Source: Salvelinus alpinus | Lineage: Eukaryota > Chordata > Actinopteri > Salmoniformes > Salmonidae | DNA length: 64,000 nt | Assembly (NCBI RefSeq): GCF_045679555.1 | Contig: NC_092115.1 | Span: forward strand, 37,425,728 to 37,489,727 | Reading direction: 5' to 3' | In this document: positions 51,710 to 64,000 of the stretch, piece after piece | Layout: each line of letters starts with the position of its first letter | Position numbering within the stretch: the stretch's first letter is position 1 | The notes under the pieces: generated by a model | Database searches by the model: none | The model's input: only the letters and a program-made list of their open reading frames with translations | What the model was told of the DNA's origin: nothing | Position numbers and translations under genes: made by a program

Positions 51710-54171
51710 GCAGACATCGGCGGTGGTAGTCAAAGTCGTTTTTAACTGTAATACAGATGGTTGGTAACGATGACATGAACATGTGTTGGGGTTGAGATCC
51801 ATACAAGCATTATACACAGATGTTTACCTCAACATAGTGTAAAATACACAATAGCCTAAATGTAGGCACATTTTGCTAGGGGGCAATGAGGTGACTGGGG
51901 ATCTTTCCCCCACGTGTTTCTATGGCAATTCAATTGTTTTGGTTGAGTTCCATTGACCTTTTTACCGCATCCATACACTATTCTTATTGAGGGATTTGCT
52001 TTGCTTTCCTATGCAGGGATTTTCTTTGTTTTAAAAAAAATAAACAAATCACATGTCCCTTGTGATTTCCTGTACTACATTGCCCTTCCACCAATCAACA
52101 TGAGCCTCTGTACGTGACATGCCTGCTGTTTGAAAACAACTAGACAGATAGATTCCCATGGCTTCCCCTTTATATATTGTAACAATCGCAGCTATGCATT
52201 CTGTACTTTATCCTTCCTCTTTTGTGTCAAGACATACTCTTTCTAGCGGTATTAGTGGGGAGATCTGTGCGGCCGGAGAGGTTGGAGGGGGGTATTAGGC
52301 AGAGGTAATTGAATGTAGAAGTTACAGTGCTGCACAGTTTAACACTTTAATTAACCCTCTCACCTCTGTGCTTTGAGCCAGGAGTTTCTAGAGAAATATA
52401 ATAAGGCATTGGTGGAATGAGACTTGAGCTTGGCCTGTGTTCCAATTCTCTCCCCTTCTCCCGAAGTGTGCACTCGATCACTCCCGTCATGCACTTAGTC
52501 TTTTCCTGCGGTTGGCTAAAACGGAGTGATTGCATTCGTTTTTTCGCCTTAAATAAATCTGAAAAGGAATTGTACTGGTGTCAGAAATATAGTGCAAACA
52601 CCTTCCAGCCCGTCCCTAACACTCATCCAATACGTTCAAGTCTACGAGGAGGAGTGATCAAGTGCATACTCCATGGAGAAGGGTTGAGGGAATCATAGCA
52701 TAGCCATGGTACATGTAGAATGGTAGAACATTGGAACACGCAGCCTTGGTAGTGTGGGTCCATTGGGACCAGTGTGGTTCAACACAGCCTGTTCCCACCA
52801 GTCACTGGCTGTGTTGAGCCAACTGCCAGGCTTTGATCCGCAACACTCCCTGTCTCTGCAGAGAGATATGTTTGGCTTTTCCCCAAGGAGACGTCAGAGA
52901 GCACTATCCATCCTGCAGATAACTGGTTTTAAAGAATAATGAACAAGAGGCCAAGTCTATGTTATAACAGGTTAACACAGAGAGGGAGGGAGAGGGGAAA
53001 AGAGAGAGAGGAATAGCTGTCGAGCAAGGAATAGAGAGGGAAAGAGAGAGAGAGACAGAAACCAAGAGAAGGTTGAGGAATAGAGAAGAGAGATGAGATG
53101 GGAAATGAGAACGAAGGGTGAGAAGCGATAGAATAGGGAAAGAAAGAAATGCTGAGAGAATTACTCTGTTTTCTCCATTACACAAAACTGGTCATTTCCT
53201 CTTCACAAGCTAGTTTCCACCAATTACGTTCGTCAGTGTGCATCATCCTGAATTCAAAATGCAACAACAGCCTTCAGGGGTCTGCAGCAGTCTACCCTTA
53301 CCCATTCTCGGCTCTGTCGCTCTCCCTGCCGCTCTCATTCTCCTGACACACACACACACACACAAATACCACGCAGGCACGCTCACAAATCCGCCTCCTC
53401 TATCTATCGCTCTCCTCCAACGACTTCCTCTCCATCTCTCTCACTCGCTTTACCTCAGGCACTCCATCCATCCACCCACCCCCACTCCAACCATCTCCCT
53501 GTATCTATGGGCCTGTGTGCATTCTCCTCTTCCCTCCTAGTGATGATAGTAATAAAAGGGGTGATTGCAGAGATGGAGATAAGGGACAGTGGCTGTGGTG
53601 AGTGAAGAGGTGACAGGCCACCATGAAAAATGGAGGGGCTCTATTATTAGCCATAACAATAACAACACTGGGCCTAATTGAATGAAAGGCGCCGCCAGCC
53701 CGTCAACCTGATGGCGAGAGAAAGATCAGAGACGTGTGAAAGCTACTGGCCCCGGACCAGACTACTCTTCTAGCTACTGACTGTCTGTGGGTGACTTCTG
53801 GGGTGTGAGGTAGACCCGCATGGACAATTACGGGAAAAAATGATTGAGTTGGCAGAATAATAAATAATTTAGAAATGTTGCTGGTGAGGGAGCAAGGTTA
53901 TGAAGGAGAAAAATGGTCTGGGGGTAAGAGGAAAGGAGAATCCTCTGTGGATGTTTTTCTTAGTGGAGAGCTTTTATGGGAGAAAATGGAGGAACCTGTA
54001 CTGCCACTGTAGCTCAATTTCCACCTTACAAAGTGTGCATTTATTTAACCACCTTCTCATTTAACTTCTCAAAGTATTTCCATACAGGACTTCGCTGCTG
54101 TCACTTACCTGCTTCATTCTCTGCCATTTTTCCAACTGTTAACAACGGTGACGTGCGGAGTGCTTTATATA
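51710..54171. other. single-copy non-coding sequence
   Basis: Purine-rich at 52975-53165. 53640-53720 is a non-repetitive patch of possible constraint. No gene or mobile element recognised. Confidence 0.5.
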
Positions 54172-55762
<1,591 letters not shown>

Positions 55763-55764
55763 TA

Positions 55765-56578
55765 TATGGCAAATAATTCATTTCAAATCATTTTGAAAGA
55801 TGCATATTTCTTCCTACTAACGTTACACCATTGTTGCATTAGGTCATTTGTAAAACAAATATTTTTTCCCTTTATGATAATGATTGTGAGCTGTTAGTGT
55901 TAGTTTTGTGATAACTACACTGTGATTTTTTCATTTTTCTCAACGTTAACGATCCCAATGTCGTTTAAACATTCACACCCCTACTGGAAATACAATAAAA
56001 CAAACCGCTGTACAAACTATGCTGGCTCTAGAGGGAGAGTAGAGGTGGATTCTCACAGCCCATCGTTTGGTGTGTGTATGTACGTGGCTTTGTGTGTGTG
56101 TGTGTACCGGTACTTATTTTTGTCGGTCAATAAATCCATGGCTTGCCCATTTTGACAGACCTGATTTAGCAGGGCCAGGGCTGCATGTGCAAAGCCGCTA
56201 ATCAGGTTGTTACAGCATGGCACAGAACATGCTAACAACGTCCTCAAACTCGCTAAGGGCCATGCTAACCACATCATCAGTCACATTTGCGCCACGCTTG
56301 GCTTCATGCCCTTTCTCAGCAAAAAAAAAAACTTTTTTTTTTTGTTGCATCGGCGGCTCTTTGTATGAAGAGAGAAGCCAGGCATACAGATACAAATCCC
56401 GCTTGATCAAAAGAGAGGAGCCGGAGTGATGAAGGGGAGAAGAGAGACGGTGGGAGGGAGGCAGAGGATAACCAGGGAAGTGGAAAGCTTTAAAGGGAAG
56501 GGAGAAATGGGGAGAAATTATGGATACATAATTAGGAATGTTTCTTTCCCTTTCAAGACGATTAGATACATATCTATA
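55765..56578. other. non-coding sequence
   Basis: Includes an A11-C-T11 foldback at 56321-56343 and purine-rich sequence at 56430-56510. No gene. Confidence 0.5.
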
Positions 56579-57081
56579 CTGCACAAACATATTAAATGCA
56601 ACATGCAACAATTTCAATGATTTTACTGAGTTACTGTTCTTACAGTATAAGGAAATCAGTCAATTAAAATAAATTCATTAGGCCCTAAAAGGGCTTTATT
56701 ACAGACAGAAATACTCCTCAGTTTCATCAGCTGTCCGGGTGGCTGGTCTCAGACGATCCCGCAGGTGAAGGAGCCGGATGTGGAGGTGCTGGGCTGGCAT
56801 GGTTACACCTGGTCTGCGGTTGTGAGGCTGGTTGGATGTACTGCGAAATTATCTAAAGCGATGTTGGAGGCAGCTTATGGTAGAGAAATTAACATTCAGT
56901 TATCTGGCAACAGCTTTGATGGCATGCTGACTGCAGGAATATCCAATTGCATGCTCCTTCAAAACTTGAGACATCTGTGGCATTGTGTTGTGTGACAAAA
57001 CTGCACATTTTAGAATGCCCTTTTATTGTCCCCAGCACAAGGTGCACCTGTGTAATGACCATGCTGTGCACCTGTGTAATG
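56579..57081 (-). mobile_element. Tc1/mariner-type remnant
   Basis: The left end CTGCACAAACATATTAAATG resembles a family end starting CTGAACAAAAATATAAACG, next to TA (56577-56578). The middle is deleted and the right terminal repeat is absent. From an ATG at 56974 (minus strand) about 85 codons of the transposase N-terminus can be followed (KAVAR, LNVNFSTI), with a stop. Confidence 0.7.
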
Positions 57082-59150
57082 AAAACCTTTTCACGTGTTG
57101 TCAGAATGCGCTCACTGTTGCAAAATGTGAATGTTGCGCAACAGGACAGTTAATCACGTTGCCCTCAAACCAAGGCACGCTGCCTGCTGTTTCAAGTTGT
57201 CAATTTCAAATTATTTTCAAACAAGTTTTTTTCTTCTAACAACACTTTGAATTGAGGTGTGTTCCGCCTCCTCATTAACTTCTTATGGGCAGGTGGGATG
57301 GTATCGTCCCACCTGGCCAACATCCGGTGAAATTGCAGAGCACGAAATTCAAACTACAGTATTATAAATATTTAACTTTCATAAAATCACAAGTGTAATA
57401 CATCAAACTCTTGTTAATCCAGCCGCGGTGTCAGATTTCAAAAAGGCTTTACGCGATTATCTGAGGACAGCTCCCCGCATACAAACACATGAAAAACATA
57501 TTTCAACCAGGCAGGTGCAACACGAATGTCAGAAATAGCGATATAAAAAATGCCTTACCTTTGATGATCTTCTTCTGTTCGCACTCCAAAAGGTCCCAGT
57601 TACATCACAAATTATCCTTTTGTTCGATAATGTCCTTCTTTATATCCATAAAAACTCAGTTTAGCTGGCGTGCTTCAGTCAATAATCCACCCAGTTTCCC
57701 TCCATCAAAATGCATACAAAATGAATCCCAAACGTTACTAATAAACTTTTCCAAACAAGTCAAACAACGTTTATAATCAAACCTTAGGTACCCTAATACG
57801 TAAATAAACGATACAATTTAAGACGGAGAATCATTATTGTCTTCAGCGGAGAAAAATACTAAAGAATTCGCTCTCTTCCACGCGCTTGGGAACACTACAG
57901 CCAAAATGGGAGCCACCTAGAAAAACTACAATTTCTGGCTCATTTTTCCAAAAAACAGCCTGAAACTCTTTCTAAAGACTGTTGACATATAGTGGAAGCC
58001 CTAGGAACTGCAACCTGGGAGGACCTGGCCTTATAATTAAAGTGATAGCCATTGAAAATAGAGGTAGGCTGAAATTCATTTTTTTTGGGATGGTTTGTCC
58101 TCAGGGTTTCGCCTGCCATATCAGTTCTGTTATACTCACAGACATAATTTTAACAGTTTTAGAAACTTTAGAGAGTGTTTTCTATCCAACTCTACCAATT
58201 ATATGCATATCCTAGCCTGAGTAACAGGCAGTTTACTTTGGGCACGCGTTTCATCCGGACGTCAAAATACCCTCTACCCAAGAGAGGTTAGTTCACATAG
58301 AAGTAGCCCATTTCACTTTTGAGGACAATTTACATTTGAGGCATTACTGAACCGGACAAACTTGTCTCTTCGATGAGAGCCCAAGCACAAACTTTTTCCT
58401 CCCTGGTGCATTTTCTGACTGGCTCCCGCATTACCTTCACTACTAATAATAACTTTGGACATGTATGCGCCCCTATCAAAGTAAGTGCATTATTACGTTA
58501 TCATTATAGTTTCTGTATATCTAGTTGTTAACATTTCTACTATAGCACATGTTTTCAAGTACAAATAATGCATTCCGATTCTTGCATAGATTGTAAATGG
58601 ACACATATTTGTAAAATAATTTTTTGAAGGTTGTCCTGATTATGATGAGATAATGCTAAGCTAATTGCCTGCTATGTGTGGCGCAATGTTTGTTGACATC
58701 ATCAAATGCATTCTGGTTGTCACATAAACGTCTGTCAGATCAAAGATGTTATAGCAAAACGAGGTGAAGGAAGCGAATGATGGAAGTGAATGATGGTAGA
58801 CAACACACACCCTTCAACATGCATACTGCAAACAGACCCAACTCATCTTGTAACATCCTATCTTTGGTTGCAGCAAAAAAACAGACATGACAGCGAGCAC
58901 AAACTACCCATCGTCGGATTACTTTAGATTTAAAAAAATGTATTACTCCATTATCTTGATCACTGGTGAGGTCACCCGTGATGTGATGAATTGTAAATAG
59001 TAATTGCTATTAGATAATTAATATTAGGATTTCTGTCAGCGAGAGTTAGCTAAATATGACCACTTATGTTAGGTCATCCTTTCCTCAGTTAGCGCTACGA
59101 CTAATGTAGCCTACATTTTCCAGTTTTGATGAGAATTATGGGGTATTGTG
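57082..59150 (+). repeat. dispersed repeat F, second copy, interrupted by element C
   Basis: 57082-57278 and 58292-58555 match 33640-34137. 58552-58645 and 59095-59150 match 31060-31290 in reverse. The two halves are joined directly here (GCACATGTTTTCAAG), which shows that F is one repeat. 58646-59094 has no counterpart in the other copy. Class unknown; no coding frame. Confidence 0.75.
57279..58287 (-). mobile_element. TTAA-flanked element C
   Basis: 1009 bp, between TTAA (57275-57278) and TTAG (58288-58291, one change). Repeat F at 33558-34147 shows the empty site with one TTAA. More diverged from A and B but homologous (TTATACTCACAGACATAATT, GAGTGTTTTCTATCC). Its subterminal stem is GTGGGAT/ggtatc/GTCCCAC (57293-57312). 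Confidence 0.8.
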
Positions 59151-59206
59151 TGTAGATTGATTAGGGGGGAAAAAGTGAAGGGGTCTGAATACTTTCCGAA
59201 TGCACC
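59151..59206. mobile_element. Tc1 terminal fragment
   Basis: GTAGATTGATTAGGGGGG and then GGGGTCTGAATACTTTCCGA, the recognisable terminus of another Tc1 family. Only about 55 bp; no partner end found. Confidence 0.55.
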
Positions 59207-59512
59207 GATTATTGATATTGATATTGCCTGGGTTGTTCGGCGTGCAAAATTACTTGTTGATCAATGACTGGTTGATCAACACAGTTGCATGCTTAGTTCG
59301 ATACTGAAGGAGAGGACGCATCAGTTGTCAGAAAACAATAGGTATTTTTGGAAGGTAGAAAGAAGGTAATATGAGCAAAAGCATATAGTGAACCTGCGAC
59401 ACGTAAGGTTTAAAATCGATTTTGACTGATGCATGCTACTTTTGGATCTGTTTGGGGTCCCGTAGACCGATGCACTCACATCTTAACGCTAGAACTGCTG
59501 CGCCTCGATGGA

Positions 59513-61283
59513 CCTCCCTTCAAATCAAATGTTATTGGTCACATACACTTGGTTAGCAGATGTTCTTGCGAGTGTAGCGAAATGCTTATGCTTCTAGATC
59601 TGACAGTGCAGCAGTATCTAACAGGTCATATCTAACAATTCCACAACAAAACCTAATACACACAATCTAGTAAAGGAATGGGATAAGAATATATAAATAT
59701 AAAATATATGGATGAGCAGTGACAGGGCAGCTAAGATGCAATAGATAGTATAGAATAGATAGTGTAGGATACAGTATACAGTATATACATATGAGATAAG
59801 TAATGCGAGATATGTAAACATTCTTAAAGTGCCATTATTAAAGTGACTAGTGTTCCATTTATTAAGGGGCCAATGATGTCAAGTCTGTAGGTAGGCAGCC
59901 GCCTCTCTGCTAGTGATGGCTGTTTAACAATCTGATGGCCTTGAGATAGAAGTTGTTTTCCTATCTCTCTGTCCCAGCTTTGATGCACCTGTACTGACCT
60001 CGCCTTCTGGATGGAAGCGGGGTGAACTGGCAGTGGCTCGGGTGGTTATTGTCCTTGATGATATTTTTTGCTTTCCTGTGACATTGGGTGTTGTAGGTGT
60101 CCTGGAGGGCAGGTAGTTTGCCCCCGGTGATGTGTTGTTTAGACCGCACAACCCTCTGGAGAGCCCTGCAGTTGTGGGCGGTGCAGTTGCCGTACTAGGC
60201 GTTGATACACCCCGACAGGATGCTCTCGATTGTGGACCTGTAAATGTCTGTGAGGATTTTCGGTGAGAAGCCACATTTTTTCAGCCTCCTGAGGTTGAAG
60301 AGGCGCTGTTGCGCCTTCTTCACCACACTGTCTATGTGCGTTTTGTTTTGTTTTGCTGACATTGAGAGAGAGGTTATTTTCCTGACACCACACTCCGATG
60401 GCCCTCACCTCCTCCCTGTAGGCTGTCTCGTCGTTGTTGTAATCAAGCCTACCACTTGTGTCGTCTGCAAACTTGATGATTGAGTTGGAGGCGTGAATGG
60501 CCACGCAGTTGTGGGTGAACAGGGAGTACAGGAGAGGACTGAGAACGCACCTTTGTGGGGCCCCAGTGATGAGGATCAGCGGAGTGGAGATGTTGTTTCC
60601 TACCTTCACCACCTGGGGGCGGCCCGTCAGGAAGTCCAGGACCCAGTTGCACAGGGCGGGGTCAAGACCCAGGGACTCAAACTTAATGATGAATTTGGAG
60701 GGTACTATGGTGTTGAATGCTGAGCTGTAGTCAATGAACTACATCGGTATTCCTCTTGTCCAGACGGGATAGGGCATTGTGCAGTGTGATGGCGATTGCA
60801 TCATCTGTGGACCTATTGGGCCGGTAAGCAAATTGAAGTGGGTCTAGCGTGTCAGGTAGGGTGGAGGTGATATGATCCTTGACTAGTCTCTCAAAGCACT
60901 TCATGATGACAGAAGTGAGTGCTACAGGGCGATAGTCATTTAGTTCAGTTACATTGGCTTTCTTGGGAACAGGAACAATGGTGGCCATCTTGAAGCATGT
61001 GGGGACAGCAGACTGGGATAGGGATTGATTGAACATGTCTGTAAACACACCAGCAGGCTGGTCTGCGTATGCTCTAAGGACGTGGCTACGGATGCCGTCT
61101 GGGCCGGCAGCCTTGCGAGGGTTAACACGTTTAAATGTTTTACTCAAGTCGGAGAAGGAGAGCCCACAGTCTTTGGTAGTGGGCTGCTTCGGTGGCACTG
61201 TATTGTCCTCAAAGCGCGCAAAGAAGTTGTTTAATTTGTAATCACGGCCGGTTGTGACACAGACTTGTTTTTTTTGCAAACAA
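59513..61283 (-). mobile_element. 5'-truncated LINE, jockey-group (Rex-like)
   Basis: On the minus strand it carries a reverse transcriptase and a 3' UTR ending ACATTTGATTTGAAG, the terminus type also at 17717-17893. Endonuclease sequence is absent; the 5' truncation is near 61283. Target duplication not resolved. Confidence 0.8.
60139..61279 (-). pseudogene. LINE reverse transcriptase, broken
   Basis: Frame 61279-60731 carries the RT fingers ([42 protein letters not shown]). It ends just before motif A. Frame 60612-60139 carries [11 protein letters not shown] and the catalytic FADD with LSLNVSKTK. At least one frame lesion lies between, near 60620-60731, and another after SKTKQNAH. Further C-terminal coding remnants extend to about 59930. 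Not functional. Confidence 0.85.
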
Positions 61284-61600
61284 CTTGTTCGCCACTAACC
61301 ACGTTTCTATCCACAGTTTCTTTATACGGATTCTAGAATATTCACATGAAAATCTGTCGCCAATTGGATGGAAACCTAGCTACTGACACTGAAGTGAAGA
61401 AATTGTCCATGGTGATGTTTCTCCTCTTGCCAACGTGAGGTTCCACGATGTTGGGCGTGGCATGACTTGAAAAAGTTGAAAAAATTGTCAAAAATGTAAT
61501 ATAATCACGAGCAGTCAAAATTACTGCTTTAACGGTTCTAGTGTTAAACATTTGAACCAGGGAACGATGCGTTTCGGTGAATTGTTACATTCCTATAGGT

Positions 61601-61750
61601 AATATAATAATATGTGCCATTCAGCAGACGCTTTTATCCAAAGCGACTTAGTCATGCGTGAAACATTTTACTTGTGTGTGGTCCTGGGAATCAAACCCAC
61701 TACCCTGGTGTTACAAGCGCCATGCTTTACCAACTGAGCAACAAAGGACC
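61601..61750 (-). mobile_element. tRNA-derived SINE, Ala-like head
   Basis: On the minus strand GCTCAGTTGGTAAAGCATGG is a box A and GGTTTGATTCC a box B. The other end has AAGCGTCTGCTGAATGGCAC (minus strand), common in fish SINEs. It cannot be a tRNA gene because no cloverleaf follows box B. Confidence 0.75.
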
Positions 61751-61994
61751 ATAAATACATACACGTGAGCAGGCCTGGAGAAAAGGGGCCAGGATGAATA
61801 TTGATGAGAGATGTGATAATGTGTGTTGTTGAAGTGCTGCAGAGAAAGGACGAAAAGACAGGCTGGGCTACTTTGGTCTGGACCTGTGGGCATGGTGAGT
61901 GGCAGCATAGGCAGGAGTTCTCTGCTGGCTGCAACACCGGCCCTGAATTTTTCATAGGGACTCTATGGCAAGATCTCCCAGGGACGTTGCGCTA

Positions 61995-62638
61995 GTTAAA
62001 CAATTTAAAGACAATGCTACCAAACACTAATTCAGTGTATGTAAACTTCTGACCCACTGGGAATGTGATGAAATAAATAAAAGCTGAAATAAACAGACAC
62101 CTTCACCAAATACATTTAAACTCAGTTTTTCACAATTACTGACATTTAATCCTAGTAAAAATTTCCTGTTTTAGGTCAGTTAGGATCACCACTTTCTTTT
62201 AAGAATGTGAAATATCAGAATAATAGTAGAGACAATGATTTATTTCAGCTTTTATTTCTTTCATCACATTCCCAGTGTTTCAGAAGTTTACATACACTAC
62301 ATTTTTATTTGGTAGCATTGCCTTTAAATTGTTTAACTTGGGTCAAACGATTTGGCTAGCCTTCCACAAGCTTCCCACAATGCGTTGGGTGAATTTTGGC
62401 CCATTCCTCCTGACAGAGCTGGTGTAACTGAGTCATGTTTGTAGGCCTCCTTGCTTGCACACGCTTTTTCAGTTCTGCCCAATAAATCATTCTCTACTAT
62501 TATTCGAACATTTCACATTCTTAAAATAAAGTGGTGATCCTAACTGACCTAAGACATGGAATTTTTTGTCGGATTAAATGTCAGGAATTGTGAAAAACTG
62601 AGTTTAAATGTGTGTGTGTAAACTTCCGACTTCAACTG
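61995..62638. mobile_element. mosaic Tc1 fragment with an inverted insert
   Basis: 61995-62092 and 62478-62638 are consecutive parts of the 3' end of a Tc1-B-type element in plus orientation. They are split at AATAAA by 62093-62477, part of a same-family element in minus orientation. The right terminal repeat (TTCCGACTTCAACTG) and its TA are intact. The transposase tail (NATKH) is the only coding trace. Confidence 0.75.
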
Positions 62639-62640
62639 TA

Positions 62641-63906
62641 TATTCAAATGCCAGTATGCATTCTACAAACTGTGGAATAGGCTAAATATGATAACACAAC
62701 AACTGATGTCAGTAGCTAACTACTGTAGCCAGCTAACCTTTGTAACTTGCCAGCAAGGTAGCAAACAACGCTAAAGGGATTACAAACGGATTAGGATAGC
62801 CAAACCAGTTATTTTTTCTTCTAATTATTAGCTTGCTGGCTAGCAGTAATGAGTCCAGCAATCACGTATTTCCTCCAAAGTTATAATGGATATATATGTG
62901 CTCCATGCACTTTCGGTAGCCTGATTGCGTCCAGACTGCAGAGAAATCCACACACAATGCATCCCTGACTACCACCTGAAGTGGTCAACCAGATCTGAAC
63001 ACATTCAGACCCATCATTTCAATGCGATCTTCGTATTCTTATAGCAAAAGTCGCATGTAAGTGTCAAGTGTAGACACAACCTAATTCATCCACAGTGTGA
63101 TTTCAACAGATTTTTACTTTTTTTGTGAAAATTAACAAATTATTAGATTTTGTTGAATTTATATAACAACATTCCAACCTTGTTTGGCATTATCTAGTGC
63201 AAATATGGCATGATTCCACGATTTGGCCAATCCTTACTGTGGCTAGATTCATTCAGGTAGCATATAGCTAGGGCTAAACTAGCGCTTAGCATGAGGCTAG
63301 CTAGCGAACTTTCTATCCAATAATAACGGCAAACTAAAACATCTAACTACAAGGATTCAATAGTACAAAATATACAGTGAGTTTATAAATCTGAGCCTTT
63401 GTTTAATAAAATAAAGTCATCCTTAAAAATATTTATTTATTCGAAAAGTCCGCAACGCCATTTTGCTAGGTTTACCTCCCATGTTGAATCCTATAATGGG
63501 GAGACTTAGTATTTTCTAGCTTGGACATTTTTTTTTTAAATGCACCATAAACATCACACAACCCATTCAATAGTTAGTGAAACATGTTATCTTATTATTT
63601 CAAGGTATATTTTGTATTGTTATACTTTGCAAACCTGTAAAACAGGAGACGAAAATTGTCTGGTTTCAGAAAAAGTTCTGTCAATAGAATGAGGAAGGGA
63701 GGTCACGATCACCAGTGTAAAGGCCACTAACCAACAGATCTGCTGGCTTCACCTAGTTGTACCAATACCTTTCAGGGCATATTAATGCATAAACCTGAAG
63801 GACTCCAATAATAAAATCAAAGTAATACAATTTATGCCTCACAAATAATAAAACCATTAAAAAAAATCCAAAACACATCAAATAAACACAAAACTGTGAC
63901 CATACA
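62641..63906. other. AT-rich non-coding sequence
   Basis: No gene or repeat firmly recognised; several GCTAGCTA-type words. Confidence 0.45.
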
Positions 63907-64000
63907 TGTCACGATCGTTATAATGAGTGGACCAAAGCGCAGCGTGATCTGGGTTCCACATCTTTTTTATTACTAGGTGAAACTCACAGCAAAACAAAAA
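63907..64000 (-). mobile_element. probable LTR-type repeat, cut by the window end
   Basis: Starts TGTCACGATCG. On the minus strand AATAAAAAAGATGTGGAACC looks like a poly(A) signal. The shared word ACCAAAGCGCAGCGTG is familiar from salmonid repeats. The other end lies outside the window, so class and orientation are uncertain. Confidence 0.4.

Overview
The window is nuclear DNA of a teleost, almost certainly a salmonid. The evidence is the repeat content: several Tc1-like transposon families with about 200-bp inverted repeats, tRNA-headed SINEs carrying a LINE-derived tail that ends near TTAAATAAA, very long CA/TG microsatellites, and a Ty3/gypsy element of the Tf1/sushi (chromodomain) type. 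I recognise no host protein-coding exon, rRNA gene or tRNA gene. The single-copy stretches look like intergenic or intronic DNA, with one CpG-rich patch (27540-27950) and a few AT-rich blocks that could be conserved non-coding elements. Family assignments rest on motifs and on remembered salmonid repeats; no database was searched.

Layout. 1-4103 is single-copy sequence with a palindromic MITE, a SINE and a solo LTR. 4104-17714 is a dense nest. Tc1-A (4104-11232) holds a complete LTR retrotransposon (4259-9202, LTRs identical by eye) and a 1.43-kb solo LTR. Tc1-B abuts it (11239-17714) and holds a TTAA-flanked element (11321-15071, itself carrying a LINE) and another Tc1 (16079-17675). 17717-31060 is mostly single-copy and simple-sequence DNA with a Tc1 (23792-25883) interrupted by a solo LTR. 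31060-34602 is a rearranged block whose pieces make sense if about 1.04 kb was inverted between two TTAA sites. 34603-50270 is largely single-copy with microsatellites and two hAT elements (41058-41664 and 44463-46338). 50275-62638 carries two more TTAA elements, a Tc1 (54172-55762), a second copy of repeat F, a LINE and a mosaic Tc1.

Three observations stand out. (1) The gag-pol junction of the gypsy element contains an 88-bp segment (5483-5570) with a consensus 5' splice site, a pyrimidine tract and a 3' AG. Its removal would join gag to pol in frame, and the unspliced message stops inside it. (2) The same element has a 10-bp primer-binding site complementary to the predicted 5' end of its own RNA, the arrangement expected for Tf1-type self-priming. 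(3) Four related elements are flanked by TTAA, with empty target sites visible elsewhere in the window for two of them. Three of them keep a 7-bp stem/6-nt loop at the same subterminal position although the stem sequence differs.
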